Of a stretch of DNA of 64,000 nt, positions 8,448 to 16,850 are shown one piece after another. The DNA is from Jiangella muralis. Lineage in GTDB: Bacteria > Actinomycetota > Actinomycetes > Jiangellales > Jiangellaceae. Below the pieces are notes generated by a model. The model did no database searches, was not told the DNA's origin, and saw only the letters and a list, made by a program, of their open reading frames with translations. Position 1 is the first letter of the stretch; every line of letters begins with the position of its first letter. The stretch covers positions 1 through 64,000 of the forward strand of contig NZ_KQ434755.1 in NCBI RefSeq assembly GCF_001270745.1, read 5' to 3'. Position numbers and translations under genes: made by a program.

Positions 8448-9857
8448 ATGTCTTCGTTCCGCGGCCGGCCACGGCTTCCTGAGCAGGGCATCAAGGCCAC
8501 GCTCTGCGGCGGCAACACCATCGGCGGCACCATTCGTGAACGGGAGGCCCGTGCCGACGGCTACCGGCACATCGACACCCCGGCATTGGTCCGCCGGCTG
8601 CTCGAGCTGAACGTCAACACCTACCTGTATGGCGTGTGGGACTCGCCGACCGACTGGGACGATCTGCGCGACGAGTTCCTGCCCGCGGCGGCGGAAGCCG
8701 GCATCGACGTCATCCCGTACATCGTGCCGCCCAGCGAGACCACCGAGAACGGCCGCGCCTCGCGCCCCTTCATGACCGACTACGTCGCCTGGGCGCAAGC
8801 CATCGCCGAGTTGTCCGTCCGGTATCCGAACCTGGTCTCCTGGGCGATCGACGACTTCGAGATCGGCGACAACGCTCTGCTGTTCACGCCCGACTACATG
8901 GAGCAGATCAAACGGGCTCAGGCAGAGGTCAACCCCGACCTCGGCTTCTACACGTGCGCCTACATCCGGTCGGCGACCGACTCGGCCTTCCTCGACAAGT
9001 ACGGCCCCTACATCGACGGCATCATCTATCCGTACCTGGACGGGCGGAGCGAGAACACGACGATCACCAGCTCGTTGCGGGAGTGCATCGACGAGATCCG
9101 CTCCCACACGGAGCCACGCGGTCTGCAGCTCGTGCTGCTCATCTACACCGGCCGGTTCCTCGACGCGCCGCTGCCGCCGACCGAGGACTACGTGCGCGAC
9201 ACGGTCTCCGAGGGCGTGCGGCTGGCCGCCGAAGGCACGATCGCGGGCGTCGTGGCCTACGGCACGCAGCAGGACGGCGCGTCGGCACCGGCCACGGACA
9301 ACCGCGCGATGTACGGCGCCGGGCGGCTCGCCCTCTTCGCGTCCCGGAAGCGGGTGGCGCCCGGTCAGCAGGCCCGCTGCGTCCAGACTGTCCGGGTCGA
9401 CCCGAGGAGCCCGCGCTACGAGCTGTCGTTCTGGTTCCGCCGCGAGTTCGTGACGGACAATCTCAAGCCCGGCGACTACCGGCTCCAGGTGGCCGTCGAC
9501 GACCACACCGTCTGGGACTTCGACGTGGTGGAACAGCCGCAGAACCTGTGGCTCCAGGGCGATGCCTATCAGGGCCCCATCGACATCACGACGGCGGTCG
9601 CGGGCAAGGAGTCGGTGCAGCTCACCTTCCGCCTCGTGTCGACGTCGCAGACCGACCACGCCTTCGTCGACGTAGGGATCGACAACATCGAGACCGTCGG
9701 TCTGCACGTCGTCGACCCCGGCTTCGAGGAGACCGGCACCTGGCAGGTGCACAGCGAGGGCTCCATGGTCGCGACCATCGACATCTTCGCGCCCGACCGC
9801 CCACAGCGGATCCTGTCGGCGCTCCGCGACGTGTTCGCGGCGGACCGGCGCCCGTGA
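8448..9857 (+). CDS. Hypothetical protein, TIM-barrel glycosidase-like with C-terminal beta-sandwich
   Basis: A 469-residue cytosolic protein (no signal) that I do not recognise as a named family. Residues 1-310 alternate beta strands and helices like a (beta/alpha)8 barrel, with acidic strand ends such as SWAIDDFEIGDN and IIYPYLDGRS that could be catalytic. Residues 310-450 look like a jelly-roll carbohydrate-binding module. It sits between the sugar permeases and an aldose epimerase with AAAGGT about 7 bp ahead, so action on the imported sugar is likely. The reaction is not known. Confidence 0.5.
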   Translation: MSSFRGRPRLPEQGIKATLCGGNTIGGTIREREARADGYRHIDTPALVRRLLELNVNTYLYGVWDSPTDWDDLRDEFLPAAAEAGIDVIPYIVPPSETTENGRASRPFMTDYVAWAQAIAELSVRYPNLVSWAIDDFEIGDNALLFTPDYMEQIKRAQAEVNPDLGFYTCAYIRSATDSAFLDKYGPYIDGIIYPYLDGRSENTTITSSLRECIDEIRSHTEPRGLQLVLLIYTGRFLDAPLPPTEDYVRDTVSEGVRLAAEGTIAGVVAYGTQQDGASAPATDNRAMYGAGRLALFASRKRVAPGQQARCVQTVRVDPRSPRYELSFWFRREFVTDNLKPGDYRLQVAVDDHTVWDFDVVEQPQNLWLQGDAYQGPIDITTAVAGKESVQLTFRLVSTSQTDHAFVDVGIDNIETVGLHVVDPGFEETGTWQVHSEGSMVATIDIFAPDRPQRILSALRDVFAADRRP

Positions 9858-10660
9858 CGGAGTCCGTCCCGCCCGGCTCCGGTGCGCACCTCCTGCAACT
9901 GGAGACGCACCGGAGCTCGGCCACTGTCGATCTCCTCGACGGGGCGCGGCTGACCTCGCTGCGGTTCGACGGACGCGAGGTCCTCGTCCCGCACGAAGGT
10001 CGCGACCAGATGTGGTGGGGATCGTTCGTCATGGCGCCGTGGACCGGCGATCTGCTGGATGGGTCGTTCTCGTGGAGCGAGCGGCGGTGGCAGCTGCCGT
10101 GCGAGTCCGGCGGCCATGCCTCCCACGGCACGGCGCGGCTGGCTCGCTGGATCTCGACGGCTCCCGGCCGGGCGGTGACGCGGCTCGGCGACGACTGGCC
10201 GTTCGCCGGCTCCGTGGAGCTGACCGCTGATCTCGAGCCCGACACGCTCCGGCTCGGCCTGATCCTCCGCGCGGAGCAGGACATGCCGGCGTCGATCGGA
10301 TTCCATCCCTGGTTCCCCAGATTCCTCTCCCCGGGCGGAGCCAGCGCACGAGTGGAGCTCCCGCCCGGGTCGCGGATGCTGCTGCGCCACCCCGACGGAT
10401 CGCCATCGACCCGCTACATCGGGCTCGGCCCGCCGCCCTGGAACGAGACGATTCGATGTTCGGTGCCCCAGGCGGCCGTCGTGTGGCCCGGCGAAGGCAC
10501 GCTCGAGTTGTCATGGACCAGCCCGTTCGCCACTGTTTTCACGGCCCACGAGCAAGGAGTGTGCGTCGAGCCGGTGACGAGTCCGTCCGGCCGGATGGAC
10601 GACGACCTGGCCGCGGGGGAGACCTTGGAACTGACCTTCACGCTCAACTGGGCGCCATAG
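9854..10660 (+). CDS. Aldose 1-epimerase family protein
   Basis: A 268-residue protein starting at GTG 9854, overlapping the previous stop (GTGA). It shows the galactose-mutarotase fold pattern: DLLDGARLTSLRFDGREVL at the N-terminus, GGHASHGTARLARW (the conserved H-x-x-x-H region), SIGFHPWFPRF with the second conserved His-Pro, and CVEPVTSPSGRMDDD, which carries the catalytic Glu. Such enzymes interconvert alpha and beta anomers. It is the last gene of the sugar cluster. Confidence 0.85.
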   Translation: MTESVPPGSGAHLLQLETHRSSATVDLLDGARLTSLRFDGREVLVPHEGRDQMWWGSFVMAPWTGDLLDGSFSWSERRWQLPCESGGHASHGTARLARWISTAPGRAVTRLGDDWPFAGSVELTADLEPDTLRLGLILRAEQDMPASIGFHPWFPRFLSPGGASARVELPPGSRMLLRHPDGSPSTRYIGLGPPPWNETIRCSVPQAAVVWPGEGTLELSWTSPFATVFTAHEQGVCVEPVTSPSGRMDDDLAAGETLELTFTLNWAP

Positions 10661-10888
10661 CCGGGTGGTCCCCGCGCGAAGACGCGGATTCTTGATCGCC
10701 CCATGCTGCCTGACGCCGCCGACCGCGGCCGCGCCGTCGTGCCGGTTGGCGTGTAAACGTTCCGCCAACCTTGATCGTTTGCGGAGGTGGATCGGGCCTC
10801 GGTTCGGTCGGTCTGAGCCGCGGGGTTCGGGTGCGTGAGTATGTGGCGGCGGGACTGGGTCTGCCGCACGGATAGGTGACAGCGGTTC

Positions 10889-11780
10889 TCAGGCGGCGAG
10901 TGCGACCTGGGTGGTGTTGATGGTCTCGTACTCGATCGGGGTGAGGCGTCCGAGGCGTGCTTGGCGGCGGCGTCGGTGGTAGGTGCGTTCGATCCAGGTG
11001 ATGATCGCCAGGCGCAGTTCGTGGTGGGTGGCCCAGCGTCGACGGTCGAGGACGTTCTTCTGCAGCAGGGCGAAGAAGCTCTCCATGGCGGCGTTGTCGC
11101 CGGCGGAGGCGAGCTGGCCCATCGATCCGGCCAGGTCGTGGCGGGCCAGCTCGCGCAGGAACTTCCGGGACCGGAACTGCGACCCGCGGTCGGAGTGCAC
11201 GATGCACCCGGCCACGTCACCGCCGCGGCGCGCCACGGCGCTGGCCAGGGCGTCGACGGCCAGGTCCGACTTCATCCGGTCGCTGATCGAGTAGCCCACG
11301 ATCCGGTTCGAGTACACGTCCTTGATCGCGCACAGGTAGAGCTTGCCCTCACCGGTGGGGTGCTTGGTGATGTCGGTGAGCCACGGCTGGTTCGCCCGGC
11401 CGGCGGTGAAGTCCCGGCGCACGAGGTCGTCGTGCGAGGGCGGTCCGGGGCGTTTGCCGTTCGTGCCGCGTTTCTTGCCGAACACGCTCCACCAGCCACC
11501 GGCGGCGCAGATCCGCCACATCGTGCGGTCGCACGCGACGTGACCGGCGTCGCGGGCCTCGTCACCCAGCAGCCGGTGACCGAACTCCGGGTCGTCGCGG
11601 TGGGCGTCGAACAACGCGTTGGCCAGATACGCCTGCGCCAGTTCACGGGCCGTGACCGGGCTGGGCGAGCCACCGGTAGTAGGGCTGGCGGGCGAGTTTC
11701 AGGACCCGGCAGGTCACCGCGACCGGCACCCGGACAGCGGCGTCGGTGGCGGCAAGATCACGGACCAGCGGGTAGATCAT
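10889..11780 (-). pseudogene. IS3-family transposase orfB, frameshifted
   Basis: The integrase core has the DDE residues in WLTDITKHPTGEGKLYLCAI, CIVHSDRGSQFRS and DNAAMESFFALLQKNVL (D, D, E). The N-terminal part reads MIYPLVRDLAATDAAV through YYRWLAQP from 11780, then hits a stop; the similarity resumes one base out of phase as VTARELAQAYLANALFDAHR. The shift maps to the GGG run at 11658-11660 (one extra C on the coding strand). Without it a full orfB would result. This shift is distinct from the programmed shift between orfA and orfB. Confidence 0.8.
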
Positions 11781-12073
11781 TTTCCCGGCAGGTGTGCCTG
11801 GGCGAAGTAGGCGGCGGCGCGGCGCAGGACCTCGTTCTCCTGCTCCAGCAGCCGGTTACGGCGCCTCAACTCGCGCAGCTCTGCCGACTCCGACGCGGTC
11901 GTCCCTGGCCGGTGGCCGTCCTCGGCATCGGCAGCATGCAACCAGTTACGCAGATATGACTCGCTGATCCCGAAGTCCTTCGCGATCTGCGCGATCGGAG
12001 CCTCCCCGCGGCGAGCTACGGCCACGACGTCATCACGGAACTCCTTGGGATGGGGTCTGGGCACGTTCGACAT
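11777..12073 (-). CDS. IS3-family transposase orfA
   Basis: A 98-residue protein starting MSNVPRPHPKEFRDDVVAVA at ATG 12073, with an HTH in PIAQIAKDFGISESYLRNWL and a leucine-zipper-like coiled coil in LRELRRRNRLLEQENEVLRR. This is the DNA-binding half of an IS3 transposase. A GAGAGG ribosome site lies just upstream. Its stop overlaps the start of the frameshifted orfB. Confidence 0.85.
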   Translation of the reverse strand: MSNVPRPHPKEFRDDVVAVARRGEAPIAQIAKDFGISESYLRNWLHAADAEDGHRPGTTASESAELRELRRRNRLLEQENEVLRRAAAYFAQAHLPGK

Positions 12074-12266
12074 CCTCTCAGCGGCACCACGCGGCACCAC
12101 AGATCAGGTCCAACCGATCATGGACGGCATCGCTGTACGCGCGGCGTCGGAGGCACCCGCGGCGAGTTGCGTCAGATCGCCGGTCTCGCCCTCGCCATTC
12201 CGGGACTTCGGGCAACGGGTCGACAGGTGGTCGAGGGGGAGCGGGCCGCAGCTGAGGATGGTGCGG

Positions 12267-12440
12267 GATCGCGAACATGCTGCGTGTTTCCGTCACCGGG
12301 CCGATGGCGAGGATCTGGTCGAGCAGTAGCTGCTCGTACGACGCGAGGGTCGGGAACCACCGCTTCAACCAGGACGTCCGCCGCTTCGCCGGAAACCAGG
12401 TAGCAGGCGGGGATCGCGGTCAGTGCGTTCCCGCTCAGCT
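12267..12440 (-). pseudogene. Lrp/AsnC-family regulator, C-terminal remnant
   Basis: Reading leftward, one frame gives AIPACYLVSGEAADVLVEAV followed by VPD, and after a one-base shift at the GGG run 12347-12349 the next frame gives LASYEQLLLDQILAIGPVTE then TRSMFAI. Joined, this is the ligand-binding RAM domain of an Lrp/AsnC regulator. The DNA-binding half is missing and the end runs into sequence next to the IS3 element. It is a decayed fragment. Confidence 0.6.
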
Positions 12441-12719
12441 GCCGAGCCGTCTGTGGGTCTTGGATGGCAATGACGCCTTGTCGCCCCGCGGATGCCGTGG
12501 ACCAGGCGCTGGTGAGGCTATGAGGCTCGGCAGTCCAGCATGTAGCTCGTCTGCGACGGGGTTGTGGAGCTGTAGGCGCACGGCCAGGAGGATGACGAGT
12601 GGATCCGACGGCTCGAATCGATCAGGCGGGAGCAGCGCGGTGTGGGCCGATGCGAGCAGGATCCTTGGGCGGACCGAGCACCGATGGATGCCGTGCCAGG
12701 GGCGCCACCGGCGCCCGTC

Positions 12720-12837
12720 GGCACTGGAGCGCGTGTATCCGGTGATGTTCATCGACGCCATTCACGTGAAGATCCGCATGGTCAGGTCACCAGCCGCCCG
12801 ATCTATGTCGCCATCGGCGTCACTGCGACCTACGCGA
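12720..12837 (+). pseudogene. IS256-family (Mutator) transposase fragment
   Basis: About 36 codons read ERVYPVMFIDAIHVKIR and then, one base out of phase, GQVTSRPIYVAIGVT. This is the strongly conserved core around the first catalytic Asp (FIDA) of IS256 transposases. A single base is missing at about 12777, where the family has an Asp codon. The fragment ends just before the truncated 3' end of the GH43 gene, so an IS256 insertion followed by deletion probably cut that gene. Confidence 0.7.
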
Positions 12838-12860
12838 AGGTTTTGCCGGAGCCGGCCAGG

Positions 12861-14573
12861 TCAGATGAAGAAGGCGCGGGCGGGGTCGGTGAAACCGTCG
12901 GCGACGATCACGGAGTTGCCGAACGGCCGTGTGGCGAAACTCCGGTCGTTGTGCCAGGCCCAGATTTCGCCGCTGGTCTGGACCACGGCGAGCTCGTCCC
13001 GGCCATCGTGATCGAGGTCGGTGAACTGCACCCTCGTGGGGTCGGTGAAACCGTCGGCGACGATCACGGAGTTGCCGAAGGGCCGTGTGGCGAAACCTCG
13101 GTCGTTGTGCCAGGTCCGGATTTCGCCGCTGGTCTGAACCGCAGCGATCTCGTCGCGGCCGTCGCCGTCGATATCGGCGAACGACGTGCGGGCAGGATCG
13201 TGGAACCCGTCGGCGATCGTGGCGGCCGCGCCGTATGGCATCCGCGCGAACGCGCCGTCGTTGTGCCAAGCGATCACGTCACCGGTGGCGTTGCCAGTGA
13301 CCAGGATCAGCTCCGCCCGGCCGTCGTCGTCGAGGTCGGCGAACCTCACTCGCTCCGGATCGGTGAAGCCGGTGCCGATCAGCTCGGAGTTGCCGAACGG
13401 GTTCTCGCGGAACCCGCCCCAGTTCAGCCAGGCGTGGACCTCCCCATCCGGCCGGATCTGGATGATCTCCTTGCGGCCGTCGTCGTTCAGATCGGCAAAC
13501 CTGACCCGGCGCGGTTCGGTGAACCCGTCGGCGATCTGTACCGAGTCGCCGTACGGCCGGGTGCTAAACCCGCGATCGTTGTGCCATGCGTCCACCCGGC
13601 CGGAGGCCTGCACCGCCGCGATCTCTGCCCGGCCGTCACCGTCCAGCGACGCGGCCCGGTGCCCGCCCAGGACCGGCAGCCCGTTCACCCAGCTGATGTC
13701 GACTGAAAACAACTGCCGGACGCCGCCCAGCCAGCCGTGCACGAACATCTTGTCGCCGCCGGTCAAGCCGTCTGCCGCCGTGACGACGTCGGCACCGCCC
13801 GGGCCGCAGACGCCCGAGTTGCCCTGGGTCATTAACGTCCCGGTGAACTGCCACGGTCCGGTCACGGATGACGCCGTCGCGTACGCGGTGTGGTAATTGC
13901 AGCTGTCGAAGGTGTTGACCGAGTAGAACAGGAAGAACCGGCCGCCGCGCTGCACGATGTCGGGCGCCTCGATGACGGTTCCGCTGGAGGTGAGCATCGT
14001 GACCCGGCTGCCGATCAGCCGGGCTCCGTTGTCCACAGCCTGCTGCATGTAGAGCGCGTGCGATCCATCCTTCCAGAGCAGGTAGCGGGTGCCGTCAGCG
14101 GCCACGAAGGTGTTGGCGTCGATCACGTTGCTGCCGGAACAGACCAGTGGCTGGCCGCCGTACGGCACGAACGGGCCGAGCGGCGAGTTCGCCAGCGCGA
14201 CGCCAAGACACTGCCGACCGGTTGTGCCATGCCGCGCGGTGTAGGTCAGCGTGAACGTTCCGTCCGGATTGGCGACTACGTCCGGCGCCCAGGTGTAGCC
14301 GTAGACGGACCAGCCGTCCGACCAGCCGTGCGGCATCGCGTCACCGCGGATCGACCACGGCCCGTCGATCGTCGGCGCGCTGGCCACCGGGACGTGCCAT
14401 GAGTTGTTCGTGGCGTAGGCGTACCAGGTGTTCCCGACCCGAAGGATGTCCGGATCGGGGAAGTCCTGGCCGATCATCACCTTCGGCACCTCGGGCACGG
14501 CGGCCATGGCCGCCGGCTGGATGAGCGTGGTCGCCAGCGCGGCGAGGAGCACCAGGAGTTTCCGATACGACAT
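12861..14573 (-). CDS. Secreted GH43-family glycosidase with C-terminal VCBS/FG-GAP-like repeats, 3'-truncated
   Basis: A 570-residue protein with a Sec signal (to AAMA near residue 24). The five-bladed GH43 domain spans about residues 30-310: the catalytic-base region QDFPDPDILRVGNTWYAYAT, the TWAPDVV strand and the general acid in TVIEAPDIVQRGG. Family members cut arabinan, xylan or related side chains outside the cell. Residues about 315-570 hold roughly five copies of a 50-residue repeat containing FADLNDDGRKEI-type Asp-rich calcium loops and AWHND segments. The protein stops abruptly after DGFTDPARAFFI, in the middle of a repeat, beside an IS256 relic; the original gene was longer. A GGGGTTGGGCG ribosome site precedes ATG 14573. 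Confidence 0.82.
   Translation of the reverse strand: MSYRKLLVLLAALATTLIQPAAMAAVPEVPKVMIGQDFPDPDILRVGNTWYAYATNNSWHVPVASAPTIDGPWSIRGDAMPHGWSDGWSVYGYTWAPDVVANPDGTFTLTYTARHGTTGRQCLGVALANSPLGPFVPYGGQPLVCSGSNVIDANTFVAADGTRYLLWKDGSHALYMQQAVDNGARLIGSRVTMLTSSGTVIEAPDIVQRGGRFFLFYSVNTFDSCNYHTAYATASSVTGPWQFTGTLMTQGNSGVCGPGGADVVTAADGLTGGDKMFVHGWLGGVRQLFSVDISWVNGLPVLGGHRAASLDGDGRAEIAAVQASGRVDAWHNDRGFSTRPYGDSVQIADGFTEPRRVRFADLNDDGRKEIIQIRPDGEVHAWLNWGGFRENPFGNSELIGTGFTDPERVRFADLDDDGRAELILVTGNATGDVIAWHNDGAFARMPYGAAATIADGFHDPARTSFADIDGDGRDEIAAVQTSGEIRTWHNDRGFATRPFGNSVIVADGFTDPTRVQFTDLDHDGRDELAVVQTSGEIWAWHNDRSFATRPFGNSVIVADGFTDPARAFFI
12875..13630 (-). repeat. Tandem coding repeats of about 150 bp
   Basis: The C-terminal part of the GH43 gene is built of tandem 150-165 bp units. 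The two units nearest the 3' end (starting about 12880 and 13037) are almost identical over more than 100 bp, for example GTCGGTGAAACCGTCGGCGA in both, while units further upstream are more diverged. This suggests recent duplication or gene conversion at the 3' end. Confidence 0.75.
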
Positions 14574-15230
14574 CGCCCAACCCCAAGATGATTCGCTATT
14601 TCGAATATAGTTTCGTTATTTGGGGTGAGGCTAAAACCGCCGAAGCGGTCTGTCAAGGGACCGTCCGGATCTGCACCGGCGCCCTCTCGACAGCAGCAAA
14701 GGTGCCGAGCTACGCGGCGGGCAGCGGTACGCGCCGGCCGTGAGCCCCGCCTGGCGTCGGGCTCGTTGTACGGGCCGGGTCGCGCCGGCTCTCCGCGCTC
14801 CGCTGGTGGTGGGCGATCCGCTGTGCGACGACTTCCGAGGCCGATGGAACCCCAGCCCGTGGCCGGCGAGGTACTGGTTCGTCAGAGCCGCTTGAAGGGG
14901 ATCGTCGACACTGGACAAGGCCGCGAACGTCGCCCGAGGCCCTCGGCGGCTTCTTCGAGGGCGCCGCCGAGCGCTTCACCATCGTCGTCAGGGCGGACGT
15001 AGCTGACCCACCCGGTCGACCGTCCCTACGATTCGCATGCTGGTGGAGCCCGACGGGGAAGACGAACCGACAATCGACGATGGGGCCCCCAAGCACGTCC
15101 GATGGTGATCGGTGATATCTGAGCAACTACGGCCAATACTTTGGCGAATACGTGTCCAAGTTGTGTGCCTGCCGCGGAATCGGCGCATGTTTGTGCAGGT
15201 CAGAGCGTTCGGATCCGATCTCGGCGCGAC
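14574..15230. other. Gene-free stretch upstream of the att core
   Basis: Apart from an AT-rich segment at 14590-14622 (TTTCGAATATAG, TTTCGTTATTT), probably the promoter and operator of the leftward GH43 gene, no gene is visible. Open frames here lack recognisable products and look like decayed sequence on the outer side of an integration scar. Confidence 0.5.
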
Positions 15231-15276
15231 GCCATCTCAAGGCGGTAGCGCGGGTTCGAATCCCGTCGGGGCTACA
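15231..15276 (+). other. Attachment-site core: 3' half of a tRNA-Glu(CTC) gene
   Basis: From the anticodon loop onward (TCTCAA, anticodon CTC) the sequence has the 3' anticodon strand GGCGG, a short variable loop, a complete T arm GCGGG-TTCGAAT-CCCGT and the 3' acceptor strand CGGGGCTACA, as in actinobacterial tRNA-Glu. The 5' half (acceptor, D arm) is absent. A tRNA 3' half next to a tyrosine recombinase is the usual trace of an integrated element's attL/attR. Confidence 0.75.
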
Positions 15277-15279
15277 GAG

Positions 15280-15320
15280 AAGCGCCCCTCACCTGCGGAA
15301 ACGCCAGGTGAGGGGCGCTT
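15280..15320 (+). terminator. Strong hairpin terminator after the tRNA fragment
   Basis: A perfect 16-bp inverted repeat (AAGCGCCCCTCACCTG at 15280-15295 and its complement at 15305-15320) with a 9-base loop lies 3 bp after the tRNA 3' end. It looks like the tRNA gene's natural terminator carried along with the fragment, and would also stop leftward transcription of the recombinase remnant. Confidence 0.8.
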
Positions 15321-15367
15321 ACGTCTGTCCGGCCGTCGACGGCTCCAGGCGGGCTTCTACGGTGTTC

Positions 15368-15916
15368 TCACGCGTCGTCGCCGTCGATGCACTTGGCGTA
15401 GATCTTGAGCAGGATGTCGACGGAGTGCCCTGCCCAGGTTGCGACCTTGGTCGGAGGAACGCCGGAGTTGAGCCATGTCGAGATGGCCGCGTGGCGCAGG
15501 TCGTAGGGGCGCAGCGCAACCAGCGCCACCACCAGGTTCTGGAACGTCTCATCGCCCAGCACGTCGAACCCCAACCCGTCGTAGACCGCCGCGAGAGCCT
15601 CGTACAGCGGCCGTGACCCCGTCGCCACAACCCGGCCAGGCCGGTCACGACCATCCCGACCAGCGCGGTCATCACGGCCCTGCTCACCACGCGAGTGCTG
15701 CCCCGCAACGTCGAACAGGACCGGCTCGCCGGGCTCGGGCACCAGTCCTGCCACCGTCGGCGTCGGCTCGACCCCCAGCGGCAGCAGCCCCTGTGACGGA
15801 TCGGCCAGCAGCTCGCGGGCCCGTTCCAGCCCTACAGCCTGGCGAAACCCGACCGCGTGACCCAAGTCAGGAGGCCGCCGGGTCGCGCCCGACGGGCTCA
15901 GCGGCTCGCGGTCGGG
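15368..15916 (-). pseudogene. Tyrosine recombinase (integrase), C-terminal remnant
   Basis: The last about 55 codons read LRPYDLRHAAISTWLNSGVP then PTKVATWAGHSVDILLKIYA, which contain the R-x-x-H, H-S and nucleophile Tyr of tyrosine recombinases of actinomycete integrative elements. Upstream, the frame is open but shows no core-binding domain and no first catalytic Arg, so the N-terminal two thirds has been replaced or decayed. The gene ends 92 bp from the tRNA-Glu att core and faces it, as integrases at such sites do. Confidence 0.72.
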
Positions 15917-15917
15917 C

Positions 15918-16559
15918 TCAGTCCTCCGGGAAGTACGGCGCGACAGCCTCGGCGATCGCCTGAGCGGTGTCACACATGCCCTCAGCGCCGGCGGACTCGA
16001 CCGTCGCCAGTTCCACGCTGACCGAGTCGTCGCCTCGGCTGAACTCCACCAGGCAGCCAACACCGGGCGCTTCTAGGACACTGGCATCACGACCGTCGAT
16101 GGTGGTTCCGTCACCACCGACCTCGGTGTCGGCCGAGAACTTCACCGAGGTGGTGATGTCCTCGTTGTCGGTGCGGTCGATCATGCATTCGACCAGCGAG
16201 GGGTCGTCGAAGGGTTTCAGTTCGTCGACCGGGACCGGCAGTTCGGCGACGGGGATCGCCCCGCAGACCTGCTCGGCAGTGACGTCGCTCTGATCAGCCG
16301 GGACCACCGTGGCCCCCGTCAACTCATTGGCGTCGCCGGAACCGTCCTCGGCGCCACCGGTCTGGTCCTCGGTCCCGTCCTCGGCCCCGGCCGACGGGCT
16401 CGACCCGTCGCCGTCCGAGCCATCCTCGGACGCACCAGCCTGGCCCTCGGTCCCGGCCGACGGGTTCGACCCGTCCGCGCCACCCGTGTCGTCACCACAT
16501 GCGGACAAAGTGCACAGCGCGGCCAGCACGGCGGCCGCGATCGTCATCCTTCGTGTCAT
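15918..16559 (-). CDS. Secreted lipoprotein of unknown function (DUF3558-like)
   Basis: A 213-residue lipoprotein. The lipobox is LCTLSACGDD (Cys near residue 21), followed by an 80-residue low-complexity linker rich in Gly, Asp, Ser and Glu. A compact C-terminal domain has three Cys (VCGAIPV, LVECMID, VGCLVEF) and resembles the actinobacterial DUF3558 group. No function is known. The start at ATG 16559 places the signal peptide correctly. It may be cargo of the vanished integrative element or a chromosomal gene beyond it. Confidence 0.65.
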   Translation of the reverse strand: MTRRMTIAAAVLAALCTLSACGDDTGGADGSNPSAGTEGQAGASEDGSDGDGSSPSAGAEDGTEDQTGGAEDGSGDANELTGATVVPADQSDVTAEQVCGAIPVAELPVPVDELKPFDDPSLVECMIDRTDNEDITTSVKFSADTEVGGDGTTIDGRDASVLEAPGVGCLVEFSRGDDSVSVELATVESAGAEGMCDTAQAIAEAVAPYFPED

Positions 16560-16826
16560 GACGCGACTATGACAGCCCCGACGACTCTGCGTCGCGCTCA
16601 CCCCCGGCGGGTGCGTGAGCGTTGCGGAAGCCGGCGAAATTCGGTTGTGCCTGCCGTCGTGGATCGGCGATGGTGAACGCTCATGAGGGCGTCGCGTGAT
16701 CTGCGACCCCTGGATCGACCGCCTCGACGCCGTGCTCACGGCCGTTCCCCGAGTGCTTCCAGGAGCGCGCGTGGACGGGTGTGCTGGACGAGGGCACGGA
16801 CGTCTGCGTGATCGAGGGTACGCACC

Positions 16827-16844
16827 TGGACGTGACGTTACGTC
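16827..16844. promoter_or_regulatory. Putative LacI operator, copy 1 (autoregulatory)
   Basis: TGGACGTGACGTTACGTC lies 6 bp before the start codon of the LacI-family gene. The same 18-bp motif occurs twice ahead of the next operon (17920-17937 and 17948-17965). Its core is GACGNNNCGTC, an inverted repeat. A repressor bound here would cover the start region of its own gene. Confidence 0.6.
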
Positions 16845-16850
16845 GATACC

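Larger units (their letters stand above)
10876..12073 (-). mobile_element. IS3-family insertion element, inactivated
   Basis: The element contains the IS3 arrangement of a small HTH/leucine-zipper orfA (11777-12073) followed in another frame by a DDE integrase orfB ending at 10889. The usual -1 frameshift zone lies at the orfA stop (TGATCTAC context; orfB ATG overlaps the orfA TGA). orfB has an additional one-base shift, so the copy is probably dead. I could not define terminal inverted repeats with confidence; edges are approximate. A 10-bp tandem repeat (GCGGCACCAC twice) sits just outside orfA at 12081-12100. Confidence 0.75.

Noticed and set aside
10876-12100. Defined terminal inverted repeats and target duplication for the IS3 element
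   Set aside because: Candidate end sequences do not match well enough by eye; boundaries are left approximate.
12435-12761. Leftward small ORF between the Lrp and IS256 relics
   Set aside because: It overlaps the IS256 fragment antisense, has no start signal and no recognisable product.
15181-15276. Complete tRNA gene
   Set aside because: The T arm, variable loop and 3' strand are perfect, but upstream sequence cannot form the acceptor 5' strand or D arm; only the 3' half is present.
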